Below are positions 1 through 4,855 of a stretch of DNA of 6,955 nucleotides, in pieces (within the stretch, counting starts at the first letter, position 1; each line of letters begins with the position of its first letter). Made by a program: the position numbers and the translations under genes. Under the pieces are notes generated by a model. That model made no database searches. It saw only the letters and a list, made by a program, of their open reading frames with translations, and was not told the DNA's origin. This DNA is from an uncultured Dermatophilus sp. (GTDB lineage: Bacteria; Actinomycetota; Actinomycetes; Actinomycetales; Dermatophilaceae), in assembly GCA_945876925.1 (NCBI GenBank), contig CAMCQD010000091.1, forward strand, positions 1 to 6,955. Reading direction: 5' to 3'.

Positions 1-389
1 GGATCTGCGGGGTGTCGACCATCTACCGCGACTCCTCGCCGGCGGGCAACGCCAATGACGGCCGCTACCCGCAGTACGCCCGGATCGATCGCCCGTGCTG
101 GTCCTCCCCGGACTGGTCGGTGGCGGCGCACGAGCTGGTGCACATGCTCGGCGGGGTCCAGCCCGACGCCCCGAATGCCCTGGGCCGGTATCACTGCTCC
201 GACGCCAACGACCTCATGTGCTACCGCGAGACCCCGCAGACCGCGCTGCGCGTCGTCTGCGGGCCGGAGCATGCTGGCCTGCTGGACTGCAACGGCGACG
301 ACTACTTCAGCACCGCCCCGGCCCCGGGGTCGTACCTGTCCCGGTCGTGGAACGTGGCGAACTCCTCGTTCCTGGAGAGGACCGGCTGA
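1..389 (+). CDS. Secreted zinc-metallopeptidase-like protein, C-terminal part (5' end outside window)
   Basis: The reading frame is open from the left edge (first full codon at 3) to TGA at 387-389. The GTG at 12 is only an internal codon, because the frame continues upstream as Ile-Cys-Gly and no ribosome binding site precedes it. About 128 residues are visible. The key motif is HELVH at nucleotides 129-143, preceded by two alanines and followed by MLGGVQ. This is an HExxH zinc site with GG downstream, but it lacks the third His of the metzincin signature HExxHxxGxxH. A later HCSDANDLMCY segment (about 192-224) may supply the remaining ligand. Six cysteines (ICG, PCW, YHC, MCY, VCG, DCN) suggest disulfides and hence an exported protein. 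I recall similar HExxH/GG plus HC-D-MCY proteins in actinobacterial secretomes, usually hypothetical or peptidase-like. The signal peptide and N-terminal domains cannot be seen, so activity and substrate are unknown. Confidence 0.75.
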   Translation, partial: ICGVSTIYRDSSPAGNANDGRYPQYARIDRPCWSSPDWSVAAHELVHMLGGVQPDAPNALGRYHCSDANDLMCYRETPQTALRVVCGPEHAGLLDCNGDDYFSTAPAPGSYLSRSWNVANSSFLERTG

Positions 390-403
390 CCGGGCCCGGT
401 CAG
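386..403 (+). terminator. Palindromic hairpin at the stop codon of the peptidase-like gene
   Basis: CTGACCGGGCCCGGTCAG is a perfect 18-bp palindrome that contains the TGA stop of the upstream gene. As RNA it can form a 7-bp stem with a GGCC loop, and flanking CCGG/CCGG may extend it across a 2-nt bulge. There is no T-tract, as is common for actinobacterial hairpin terminators. It could also be a transcript-end stabiliser. Confidence 0.4.
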
Positions 404-608
404 CACCGGGAGCCGGCCGGCGGTGAAAATAGCGCCGGGGCATTGAGGTACGGCCAGGAAAAAGCACTGAGGCACCGCTGGGAAAATGACGTACCGCAGC
501 GCATGCGCGCCCGGCCCTTGGAGGCAAGATGCCCGGCTGGCTGCTGCCTAGTTGATGCCTGGCTGGTATGTGCGCCCATCTTTAGTGCTCTGACCTGGGC
601 GAAACCCG
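390..608. other. Intergenic stretch with small degenerate repeats, no gene seen
   Basis: No convincing gene lies between the peptidase-like gene and tRNA-Leu. The long overlapping frames here have no ribosome binding site and no recognisable protein. The stretch is more A-rich than its surroundings (runs GAAAAT, GGAAAAA, GGAAAAT). It holds a two-copy imperfect direct repeat (441-463 and 465-487), a GCGCATGCGC palindrome (499-508) and a pair of 13-mers differing at one base (528-540 and 554-566). Part of it must be the 3' trailer of tRNA-Leu, which is transcribed leftwards into it. Confidence 0.55.
441..487. repeat. Degenerate tandem repeat, two 23-nt units at 24-nt period
   Basis: Unit 1 (441-463) begins CATTGAGG and ends GGAAAAA. 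Unit 2 (465-487) begins CACTGAGG and ends GGAAAAT. Aligned by eye, 17 of 23 positions agree. No third copy is evident on either side. The function is unknown and chance cannot be excluded. Confidence 0.4.
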
Positions 609-690
609 TGCGCTAGGCGGGAGTCGAACCCGCACGCCCGAGGGCACAGGAACCTAAATCCTGCGTGTCTGCCTGTTCCACCACTAGCGC
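609..690 (-). tRNA. tRNA-Leu, anticodon UAG (codon CUA)
   Basis: Read on the minus strand, the 82-nt gene folds as a class II tRNA. The acceptor stem is GCGCTAG/CTAGCGC with discriminator A at 609. The anticodon stem is CAGGA/TCCTG around loop TTTAGGT, giving anticodon TAG. A long variable arm (GCCC/GGGC stem) is diagnostic for leucine/serine-type tRNAs. The T arm is GCGGG-TTCGACT-CCCGC. The 3' CCA is not encoded (the bases after the discriminator are CGG), so it must be added by CCA nucleotidyltransferase. The gene is 41 nt downstream of bcp on the same strand, so it could be reached by read-through or by its own promoter. Confidence 0.97.
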
Positions 691-701
691 CTACCCCCCA
701 G

Positions 702-707
702 AGTATC
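702..707 (-). promoter_or_regulatory. Possible -10 box for tRNA-Leu
   Basis: On the minus strand GATACT (overlapping TACTCT) sits about 11 nt before the mature tRNA 5' end, in the short gap between bcp and tRNA-Leu. It fits a TANNNT-like -10 element, but no recognisable -35 hexamer lies 16-18 nt upstream. The tRNA may instead be co-transcribed with bcp. Confidence 0.25.
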
Positions 708-731
708 CGCGCAGAGCGGGTTGCGGTCGTC

Positions 732-1205
732 TCAGCCCAAGGTGATGCCAAGTGCTTTCGCCAGGGAGGCCACATGCCCCGTTGCGCGGACGTTGTACCT
801 GGCCAGCGTGACGATCCCGTGCTCGTCGAGGACGATCGTGGAGCGGATCACGCCGGTGACGACCTTGCCGTAGAGCTTCTTCTCGCCGTAGGCCCCGTAG
901 GCGGTGAGGACATCCCGGTCCGGGTCCGAGAGCAGCGGATAGGTCAGGTGGTCGCGTTCGGCGAACCGGGCGAGCTTGGCGGCGGAATCCGGGCTGATCC
1001 CGATGACGTGGTATCCGGCGGCGCGTAGCGGGGCGAGTGAATCACGGAAGTCGCACGCCTCCTTCGTGCATCCGGGGGTCATCGCGGCCGGGTAGAAGAA
1101 GATGATGAGTTTTGTCCCGGAAAAATCGGATAAAGAGACCTCATTGCCCAGGGCATCGCTGAGGGTGAAGCCGGGGGCGGGCTGACCCGCCTGGAGGCGT
1201 GGCAT
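732..1205 (-). CDS. bcp: Thioredoxin-dependent thiol peroxidase (Bcp/PrxQ-type peroxiredoxin)
   Basis: This 157-residue peroxiredoxin has the usual length for the Bcp/PrxQ family, which reduces H2O2 and organic hydroperoxides in the cytoplasm using thioredoxin. The visible signature is YPAAMTPGCTKEACDFRD. The peroxidatic cysteine is C46 in TPGC, and C51 five residues later matches the resolving cysteine of E. coli-type Bcp, so an atypical 2-Cys mechanism with an intramolecular disulfide is likely. The conserved active-site Arg is R121 in VIRSTIVLDE. The ATG at 1203-1205 is chosen because it follows AAGGAG at a 5-nt spacing and opens the classic fold start (RLQAGQPAPGFTL); a longer in-frame start at 1292 adds only a low-complexity leader. 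The gene is divergent from the DUF3618/GroES-like pair and lies 41 nt upstream of tRNA-Leu on the same strand. Confidence 0.96.
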   Translation of the reverse strand: MPRLQAGQPAPGFTLSDALGNEVSLSDFSGTKLIIFFYPAAMTPGCTKEACDFRDSLAPLRAAGYHVIGISPDSAAKLARFAERDHLTYPLLSDPDRDVLTAYGAYGEKKLYGKVVTGVIRSTIVLDEHGIVTLARYNVRATGHVASLAKALGITLG

Positions 1206-1322
1206 CGGGACTCCTTCGCGCGGGGCGCGGGCTCTGCCATCGGCCGGTGCGGGCCGGGCAGCCGGCCGTCGCTGTGGTAGCGGCAGCGGCACGGTGCCCG
1301 CGAAATGTCGGGCTGCTGCCGG

Positions 1323-1354
1323 TAGATTATCGTGGGCTGGAATACGATGCGAAA
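1323..1354. promoter_or_regulatory. Candidate overlapping divergent promoters for bcp and the DUF3618 gene
   Basis: On the minus strand, TTTCGC (plus 1349-1354), a 17-nt spacer and GATAAT (plus 1326-1331) form a plausible promoter for bcp with a leader of roughly 110 nt. On the plus strand, TAGATT (1323-1328) fits TANNNT and would give a leader of about 29 nt for the DUF3618 gene. The two -10 boxes share bases, so the two transcripts could compete. No good plus-strand -35 is visible. This is read by eye only. Confidence 0.35.
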
Positions 1355-1363
1355 GGGCACCTC

Positions 1364-1645
1364 ATGAGTACCTCGGACAACCGGTCGCCGCAGCAGATCG
1401 AGAGTGACATCGTGGCGGCGCGCACGCGCCTGGCCTCGACCGTGGATCAGCTCGCGTACCGGGTGCAGCCCCGGACCATCGTCTCCCGCCAGGTCGAGAC
1501 GACGCGCACCAGCTTGTTCAATGCCACTCACACCGGGGACGGCTCGCTGAGGCTGGACGTCATCGCCCCGGTCGCGGCCGCGGTGGGCGGCGTGCTGCTC
1601 ATGGCTATCGCGGTGCGCCGTCGCCGTCGCCGCCGCCGTGGCTGA
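1364..1645 (+). CDS. DUF3618 small membrane protein with poly-arginine C-terminus
   Basis: This 93-residue protein matches the actinobacterial DUF3618 pattern. An N-terminal amphipathic segment (about residues 12-43: IESDI, ARTRLASTVDQL, RVQPRTIVSRQ) is followed by a linker and one predicted transmembrane helix (about 66-84: VIAPVAAAVGGVLLMAIAV). The protein ends in eight consecutive arginines and a glycine. By the positive-inside rule the Arg tail is probably cytoplasmic. The function of DUF3618 is not established; relatives are described as putative membrane or cell-envelope proteins. The ATG at 1364 is preceded by GAAAGGG at about 6 nt, and an upstream in-frame start at 1199 would add unrelated low-complexity sequence. 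The stop overlaps the start of the GroES-like gene, so the two are probably one operon. The Arg tail is encoded by a CGY triplet run (1616-1639) that could be slippage-prone. Confidence 0.9.
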   Translation: MSTSDNRSPQQIESDIVAARTRLASTVDQLAYRVQPRTIVSRQVETTRTSLFNATHTGDGSLRLDVIAPVAAAVGGVLLMAIAVRRRRRRRRG

Positions 1646-1985
1646 TCCGGGGTCAGGGGCCAGGACGGCCGGTGACCTGCCCATCCGCATGCTCGGCGAC
1701 CGCGTCCTGCTGCGCCCCCAGGAGAAGGAGGGCGAACGGCAGACCGGCGGGGGGCTGCTCATCCCGGCCACGGCGAGCCTGGGAAAGCGCCTGGCATGGG
1801 CGCGCGTCGTGGCGGTAGGGCAGCACGTCCGCCAGGTCGGGCTGGGGGACCAGGTGCTCTTCGACCCGGGGGAGCAGAGCGAGGTCGAACTCGATAGCGA
1901 GCGCTTCCTGCTCGCCCGGGAACGCGATCTGCACGCGGTGCGTGCCCCCGCGGACGAGCAGGACCGGGCCGGGGTCTACCTGTAG
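1638..1985 (+). CDS. GroES-like co-chaperone family protein, stand-alone
   Basis: The 115-residue protein has a GroES (Cpn10) fold pattern: IRMLGDRVLLRP at about 16-27, a mobile-loop-like segment with TGGGLLIPAT, then ARVVAVGQ, GDQVLFDP and a C-terminal LARERDLHAV. Canonical GroES is about 97 residues and is encoded next to groEL. No groEL is present here, and a tRNA gene follows instead. The C-terminus (GVYL) resembles the short GLYL-type ends I recall for a second actinobacterial GroES-like family, so it is more likely a paralogue than the housekeeping GroES. The GTG at 1638 overlaps the DUF3618 stop (GTGGCTGA, 8-nt overlap) and has no Shine-Dalgarno sequence, since the preceding bases are the CGY run. 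Translation is therefore probably coupled to DUF3618. The ATG at 1689 is an alternative start, also without a good ribosome binding site. Whether it binds a GroEL is unknown. Confidence 0.88.
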   Translation: MADPGSGARTAGDLPIRMLGDRVLLRPQEKEGERQTGGGLLIPATASLGKRLAWARVVAVGQHVRQVGLGDQVLFDPGEQSEVELDSERFLLARERDLHAVRAPADEQDRAGVYL

Positions 1986-2040
1986 CCGGCTGGCGCCGGC
2001 AGCAAGATGTCCCGGCGGGCGGCTCCGGCTGCCCGCCGGG
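1985..2040 (+). terminator. Tandem hairpins after the GroES-like gene
   Basis: Two inverted repeats follow the TAG stop. The first is GCCGGC-TGGC-GCCGGC (1985-2000). The second is a perfect 10-bp stem, CCCGGCGGGC (2011-2020) and GCCCGCCGGG (2031-2040), around a 10-nt loop. No T-tract follows. This is the likely transcription end of the DUF3618/GroES-like operon, separating it from tRNA-Lys. Confidence 0.6.
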
Positions 2041-2185
2041 GGGCGTCTCCTGCTTACCGGGCAGGACGTCGGCACCTGTGCCCGGCACGCCCCGCCGGAG
2101 CAGCCGGCCAGGGTTCCAGCCTCGGCCGTGGCCACCCTAGGAAACCGCTTTGACCAGCAGATTTCCCCTCGGGGCGGAGACGGTG

Positions 2186-2191
2186 TAAGGT
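2186..2191 (+). promoter_or_regulatory. Possible -10 box for tRNA-Lys
   Basis: TAAGGT within GGTGTAAGGTTT fits TANNNT and lies 11 nt before the mature tRNA 5' end, a usual distance for a tRNA promoter. The obvious upstream TTGACC (2150-2155) is about 30 nt away, too far for a standard -35/-10 spacing, so the -35 is unresolved. Confidence 0.3.
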
Positions 2192-2202
2192 TTCAACCCG
2201 TT

Positions 2203-2278
2203 GCGCCATTAGCTCAATTGGCAGAGCAAGTGACTCTTAATCACTGGGTTCGGGGTTCGAGTCCCTGATGGCGCACCA
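2203..2278 (+). tRNA. tRNA-Lys, anticodon CUU (codon AAG), CCA encoded
   Basis: The gene is 73 nt plus an encoded CCA (2276-2278). The acceptor stem is GCGCCAT/ATGGCGC with discriminator A at 2275. The D arm contains AGCTCAATTGGCAGAGCA. The anticodon stem AGTGA/TCACT encloses loop CTCTTAA, giving anticodon CTT. The T arm contains GGTTCGAGTCC. The lysine codon AAG is the preferred one in GC-rich actinobacteria. A strong hairpin follows 7 nt after the CCA. Confidence 0.97.
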
Positions 2279-2284
2279 GCAGAG

Positions 2285-2320
2285 TTGAGCCCCCCGCCCG
2301 GTACCGGGCAGGGGGCTCAA
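2285..2320 (+). terminator. Strong symmetric terminator hairpin after tRNA-Lys
   Basis: TTGAGCCCCC (2285-2294) pairs perfectly with GGGGGCTCAA (2311-2320). After one C/A mismatch an inner palindrome, GCCCGGTACCGGGC (2296-2309), continues the stem to a GTAC loop. There is no U-tract beyond a short AATGCGT. Because the structure is nearly symmetric, it could also act on transcripts arriving from the right (the SDR gene). Confidence 0.8.
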
Positions 2321-2343
2321 TGCGTACCGGCCCGGCGTCACCG

Positions 2344-2422
2344 GTGAGCACCCCAAGGCCGACAGCGGCGGGAAGGCTCTGCGGCCGGGAGGTTCCCCAT
2401 GAGCGCCAGATGAGGTGCTCAC
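2344..2422. repeat. Widely spaced perfect 9-bp inverted repeat
   Basis: GTGAGCACC (2344-2352) and GGTGCTCAC (2414-2422) are exact reverse complements separated by 61 nt. The interval itself contains GGCCG...CGGCC and GGGA-GGT-TCCC complementarities. It lies between the tRNA-Lys terminator and the 3' end of the SDR gene. It may be the SDR transcript's 3' structure or chance in GC-rich DNA. No protein-coding gene is apparent in 2321-2485. Confidence 0.35.
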
Positions 2423-2485
2423 GGACGCGCAGTCGCGGGATGCCCGCACGGCCAGCGCCCCGGGGCGTCCCAGGCCGCCCGCAGG

Positions 2486-3319
2486 TCACGTGCGGGGCAG
2501 GCCCACTGCGCGCGAGATGAGCGCGTCGAACTGGCGATCGCTCAGCAGGGCGCCGGCCGCGATGAGCGGCGCGGCCCCGAAGCCGACCGCGTAGCGGGTC
2601 TTCGGCCGTCGTGCGCTGACGGCTTTGACGATCGCGCCGGCGACGACCGACGGCGGCGAGTTGCGGTTCGCATTCGCCTCAGATCTCAAGGACCTGGCGA
2701 CCGCCTCCGCCTGCGCCCCGTAAGGGCCGCCCCCGGAGGTCTGCTCCAGGTTATCCGCGGCGATGCCGCCCCATTCGGTGGCGATCCCGCCCGGCTCGAT
2801 CACCACGACGTCGATGCCGAAGGGGGCGAGTTCCAGCCGCAGGCAGTCGCTGAGCGCCTCGAGCGCGAACTTCGTCGCGTGGTACCAGCCGCCGAGCGGC
2901 GTGTAGATCTTCCCGCCCATCGACGTGACGTTGACGATCGTGCCCGATGCCTGCTGTCGCATCCGGGGCAGGACGAGCCGGGTGAGGCCGGCCGCGCCGA
3001 AGACGTTCACCTCGAACTGGCGGCGGGCCTCTGCGAGGCTGACGTCCTCGATGGCGCCGTAGGAGCCGTAGCCGGCGTTGTTGACGAGCACGTCGATGCG
3101 GCCGGTCTCGGCGAGGATCGCCTCGACGCCGCTGGTCATCGACGATTCGTCGGTGACGTCCATCCCGAGCGGCCGGATGCCCCCGGCGGCGAGGTCGTCC
3201 AGCCGGCCGGTGCGCCGCGCGGCTCCGTAGACGATGAATCCGGCGTCGTGCAGGGCGCGGGCGGTGGCCGCGCCGATTCCCGACGATGCTCCCGTGACGA
3301 GGGCCACTCTGGTGCTCAT
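2486..3319 (-). CDS. Short-chain dehydrogenase/reductase (classical SDR)
   Basis: This 277-residue classical SDR is a cytoplasmic NAD(P)(H)-dependent oxidoreductase. The visible cofactor motif is TGASSGIG (residues 9-16), with RR at 35-36 after the second strand, which favours NADPH. Asp54-Val contacts adenine, and NNAG is at 80-83. The catalytic set is complete: N105, S133, Y146 and K150 (YHATK). The PGGIATEW segment follows. The C-terminus (about 190-277) resembles SDRs acting on ketones, aldehydes or fatty-acyl-like substrates, but the substrate cannot be predicted. The ATG at 3317-3319 is chosen for its GGGAGAG ribosome binding site and because it opens directly into the Rossmann strand (TRVALVTG); an upstream ATG at 3436 would run through the operator. 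It is divergent from the tetR-type gene, so the regulator probably represses it. Confidence 0.95.
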   Translation of the reverse strand: MSTRVALVTGASSGIGAATARALHDAGFIVYGAARRTGRLDDLAAGGIRPLGMDVTDESSMTSGVEAILAETGRIDVLVNNAGYGSYGAIEDVSLAEARRQFEVNVFGAAGLTRLVLPRMRQQASGTIVNVTSMGGKIYTPLGGWYHATKFALEALSDCLRLELAPFGIDVVVIEPGGIATEWGGIAADNLEQTSGGGPYGAQAEAVARSLRSEANANRNSPPSVVAGAIVKAVSARRPKTRYAVGFGAAPLIAAGALLSDRQFDALISRAVGLPRT

Positions 3320-3336
3320 GGGTGCTCTCCCGAGGT

Positions 3337-3358
3337 AAAGTGAATAGTGATTCACTTT
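3337..3358. promoter_or_regulatory. Perfect palindromic operator between SDR and TetR genes
   Basis: AAAGTGAAT (3337-3345), spacer AGTG (3346-3349) and ATTCACTTT (3350-3358) form a perfect 9-bp inverted repeat with a 4-nt spacer, strikingly AT-rich compared with its surroundings. Size and symmetry fit a TetR-family dimer site. It lies just upstream of the SDR ribosome binding site (about 18 nt from its ATG) and about 65 nt upstream of the tetR-type ATG. It also contains TAAAGT and, on the other strand, TATTCA, either of which could be a -10 box. Binding would therefore block both divergent genes. Confidence 0.85.
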
Positions 3359-3423
3359 CATGGTGGGCCAGCGAGCATGATCCTGCAAGCGCGCGATCAC
3401 CTCGTACCCGCAAAGGAGCGCGG

Positions 3424-3987
3424 ATGAACCAGGCACGTCCCCTCCGGGCCGACGCGGCCCGTAACCGCCAGCGGATCCTCGCGGCCGCCCGGGCGTACAT
3501 CAGCGCGCGCGGCCCGGAGGCGGGCATGGAGGAGATCGCCCAGGCCGCCGGGGTCGCAGTCGGCACGCTCTACCGGCACTTCCCCCGCAAGGCCGATCTG
3601 GTGTCCGCGGTGATAGACGAGCACGTCGAGCAGGTGGCCGACGACGCCCAGGCCGCGCTCGCCCGGGCCCGTGCCGGGGGCAGCGCGGGCGGGGAGGTGA
3701 CCGGCTTCCTGTGCCGGGTCATGGAATCGATGGCACGCAACCACGGCGTCAAGACCGCGGCGGCGAGCCTGGGCGCCGGGGTGGCCGGCGAACGGCCCGG
3801 CGAGTCGCGCGCCGCCACCGCCCTGGCCAGCCTGCTCGACATGGCCAGGGCCGGCGGGCAGGTCCGCGCGGACGTTACGGTCGCCGACATCTACCTGCTC
3901 ATGGCGACCGCGCCGGTGGATCAGCCCCGCCCGGTCCGGCAGCGCTGGCTGGAGCTGATCCTGCCGGGCCTCACGGCCGGTAGCTGA
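3424..3987 (+). CDS. TetR/AcrR-family transcriptional regulator
   Basis: The 187-residue protein has a clear N-terminal TetR DNA-binding domain. Helix 1 lies around RNRQRILAAARAYISARG (residues 13-30). The helix-turn-helix lies around 35-52 (MEEIAQAAGVAVGTLYRHF), with the family-typical TLYRHFPRKADL ending. The C-terminal part is a helical, variable ligand-binding domain and gives no ligand clue. The length is normal for the family. The ATG at 3424 follows AAAGGAG with a 5-nt spacer. The gene is divergent from the SDR gene with a perfect palindrome between them, so autoregulation and SDR repression relieved by an SDR substrate or product is the most economical model (inference). The stop at 3985-3987 is followed by hairpins and then convergent copC. 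Confidence 0.95.
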   Translation: MNQARPLRADAARNRQRILAAARAYISARGPEAGMEEIAQAAGVAVGTLYRHFPRKADLVSAVIDEHVEQVADDAQAALARARAGGSAGGEVTGFLCRVMESMARNHGVKTAAASLGAGVAGERPGESRAATALASLLDMARAGGQVRADVTVADIYLLMATAPVDQPRPVRQRWLELILPGLTAGS

Positions 3988-4016
3988 CGTACCCGGCCCG
4001 GGTGTGCCCGCCGCCA

Positions 4017-4033
4017 CCGGAGGGAGCCTCCGG
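4017..4033 (+). terminator. Hairpin after the TetR-type gene
   Basis: CCGGAGG (4017-4023), GAG loop and CCTCCGG (4027-4033) form a perfect 7-bp stem 29 nt after the tetR stop. No T-tract follows. It is the best candidate terminator on the plus strand in the convergent gap. Confidence 0.45.
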
Positions 4034-4097
4034 GCTGTGGTCAGTTCGCCGGGCTATGCGTGCTGCCAGCGGCGCCGTAAGGCGGCCCGGGGCGCCT

Positions 4098-4118
4098 CGC
4101 CTGCGGGCTGCTCAGGCG
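4098..4118 (-). terminator. Candidate terminator hairpin for the CopC-domain gene
   Basis: CGCCTG (4098-4103) and CAGGCG (4113-4118) form a 6-bp stem around a 9-nt loop, about 20 nt beyond the copC stop on the minus strand. It is shorter than the other hairpins in the window and lacks a T-tract, so support is modest. Confidence 0.3.
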
Positions 4119-4138
4119 GCCGTGGCGGATCCCCGGGG

Positions 4139-4780
4139 CTACCCGCGAGGCCGGCGGCCGGTGCGCAGGAGCAGGATCCCGGCGGCGACCAGGAGGACCG
4201 CAGCTGCCCCGGTGAGCGCGTAGACCCCGGTTAGCGAGCCGGTGCCAGGCCCGGCCGGGTCCGGCGCGGAGGCGGCTTGCGCTGCGGTCCCGGGTGCTGC
4301 GGTCCCGGTCGCCGGGAGGGGCGTTGCGGCAGTAGCCGCGGGCAGCGTGCTACCGGCCCCGGCCGTGAACGAGATGCTCCCCGAGATCGGGTGGCCGTCG
4401 GCGGAGACCACGCGGTAGCGGGCGGTCACGGCACCGCCGGGGAGGCCCGCAGGCACCTGCGCGCTCACCCTGGGACCGTCGATGGTGACCTGCTCGGCGG
4501 TGAGGTTGCGCCCGTCCGGGGAGGCGATGACCACCTGGGTGAACGACGGATTGACGTCCTCGTTGAACACGAACTCGACCCGGGCGGGCATCGCGGCAAG
4601 GGCGGCGCCGTCCGCCGGGGTGGAGGAGACGAGCTGGGCGTGCGCGACGGCGGCCGGGGGGCACGCCAGGGCCGCCAGGAGCAGCCCGCAGATCGCCAGC
4701 ACGAGGGCGACCGGGGTGCGGGCGGGGCGCGGCGCGAACAGGCGCGCGCAGTCCTGGCGAGGGGTCATCTGGTGCGGCAT
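4139..4780 (-). CDS. CopC-domain copper-binding protein, membrane-anchored
   Basis: The 213-residue protein begins with a signal peptide: a basic N-terminus (residues 1-21), a hydrophobic core (about 24-40) and AVA before His47. It is followed by a CopC domain (about 47-138), an Ala/Pro/Thr/Gly-rich linker (about 140-185), a transmembrane helix (about 187-205: VYALTGAAAVLLVAAGILLL) and a basic tail (RTGRRPRG). Cleavage after AVA would leave His47 as the mature N-terminus. Together with D128 and H130 in SADGHPISG, this matches the His1-Asp-His Cu(II) site of CopC proteins at nearly the same spacing. It is probably an extracytoplasmic copper carrier tethered to the membrane. CopC is often fused to or encoded beside CopD, but no CopD is present here. 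The ATG at 4778-4780 has GGGAG with a 6-nt spacer; the next ATG at 4766-4768 has none. The gene is convergent with tetR and downstream of the DUF1353 gene on the same strand. Confidence 0.92.
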   Translation of the reverse strand: MPHQMTPRQDCARLFAPRPARTPVALVLAICGLLLAALACPPAAVAHAQLVSSTPADGAALAAMPARVEFVFNEDVNPSFTQVVIASPDGRNLTAEQVTIDGPRVSAQVPAGLPGGAVTARYRVVSADGHPISGSISFTAGAGSTLPAATAATPLPATGTAAPGTAAQAASAPDPAGPGTGSLTGVYALTGAAAVLLVAAGILLLRTGRRPRG

Positions 4781-4855
4781 CGGAAGCTCCCGGGGCGAGG
4801 CTGCGGACTCGGGGCGCGGCCGGCCAGATCACCGGGGTGCCAGCCGGACCGGGCA

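Noticed and set aside
595..690. tRNA-Leu as an integration site (att) of a mobile element
   Set aside because: No second copy of the tRNA 3' end and no integrase are present in the window, so there is nothing to support it.
1079..1771. Minus-strand open frame of 230 codons
   Set aside because: It overlaps bcp in a different frame on the same strand and the DUF3618/GroES-like genes on the other strand; all three have family motifs, this frame has none.
1638..1985. Housekeeping groES of a groESL operon
   Set aside because: No groEL follows; the gene is longer than canonical groES, sits behind DUF3618 and is followed by terminator hairpins and a tRNA gene.
2150..2155. TTGACC as the -35 box of tRNA-Lys
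   Set aside because: It matches -35 well, but the only good -10 candidate (TAAGGT, 2186-2191) is about 30 nt downstream, too far for a standard promoter, and no -10 exists at 16-18 nt.
2237..2489. Short minus-strand frames with ends such as IRDSNPEPSD
   Set aside because: They arise from translating the antisense of tRNA-Lys, a well-known annotation artefact.
2751..3566. Minus-strand open frame of 271 codons
   Set aside because: It is out of frame with the SDR gene and crosses the operator and the TetR start; the product is low complexity.
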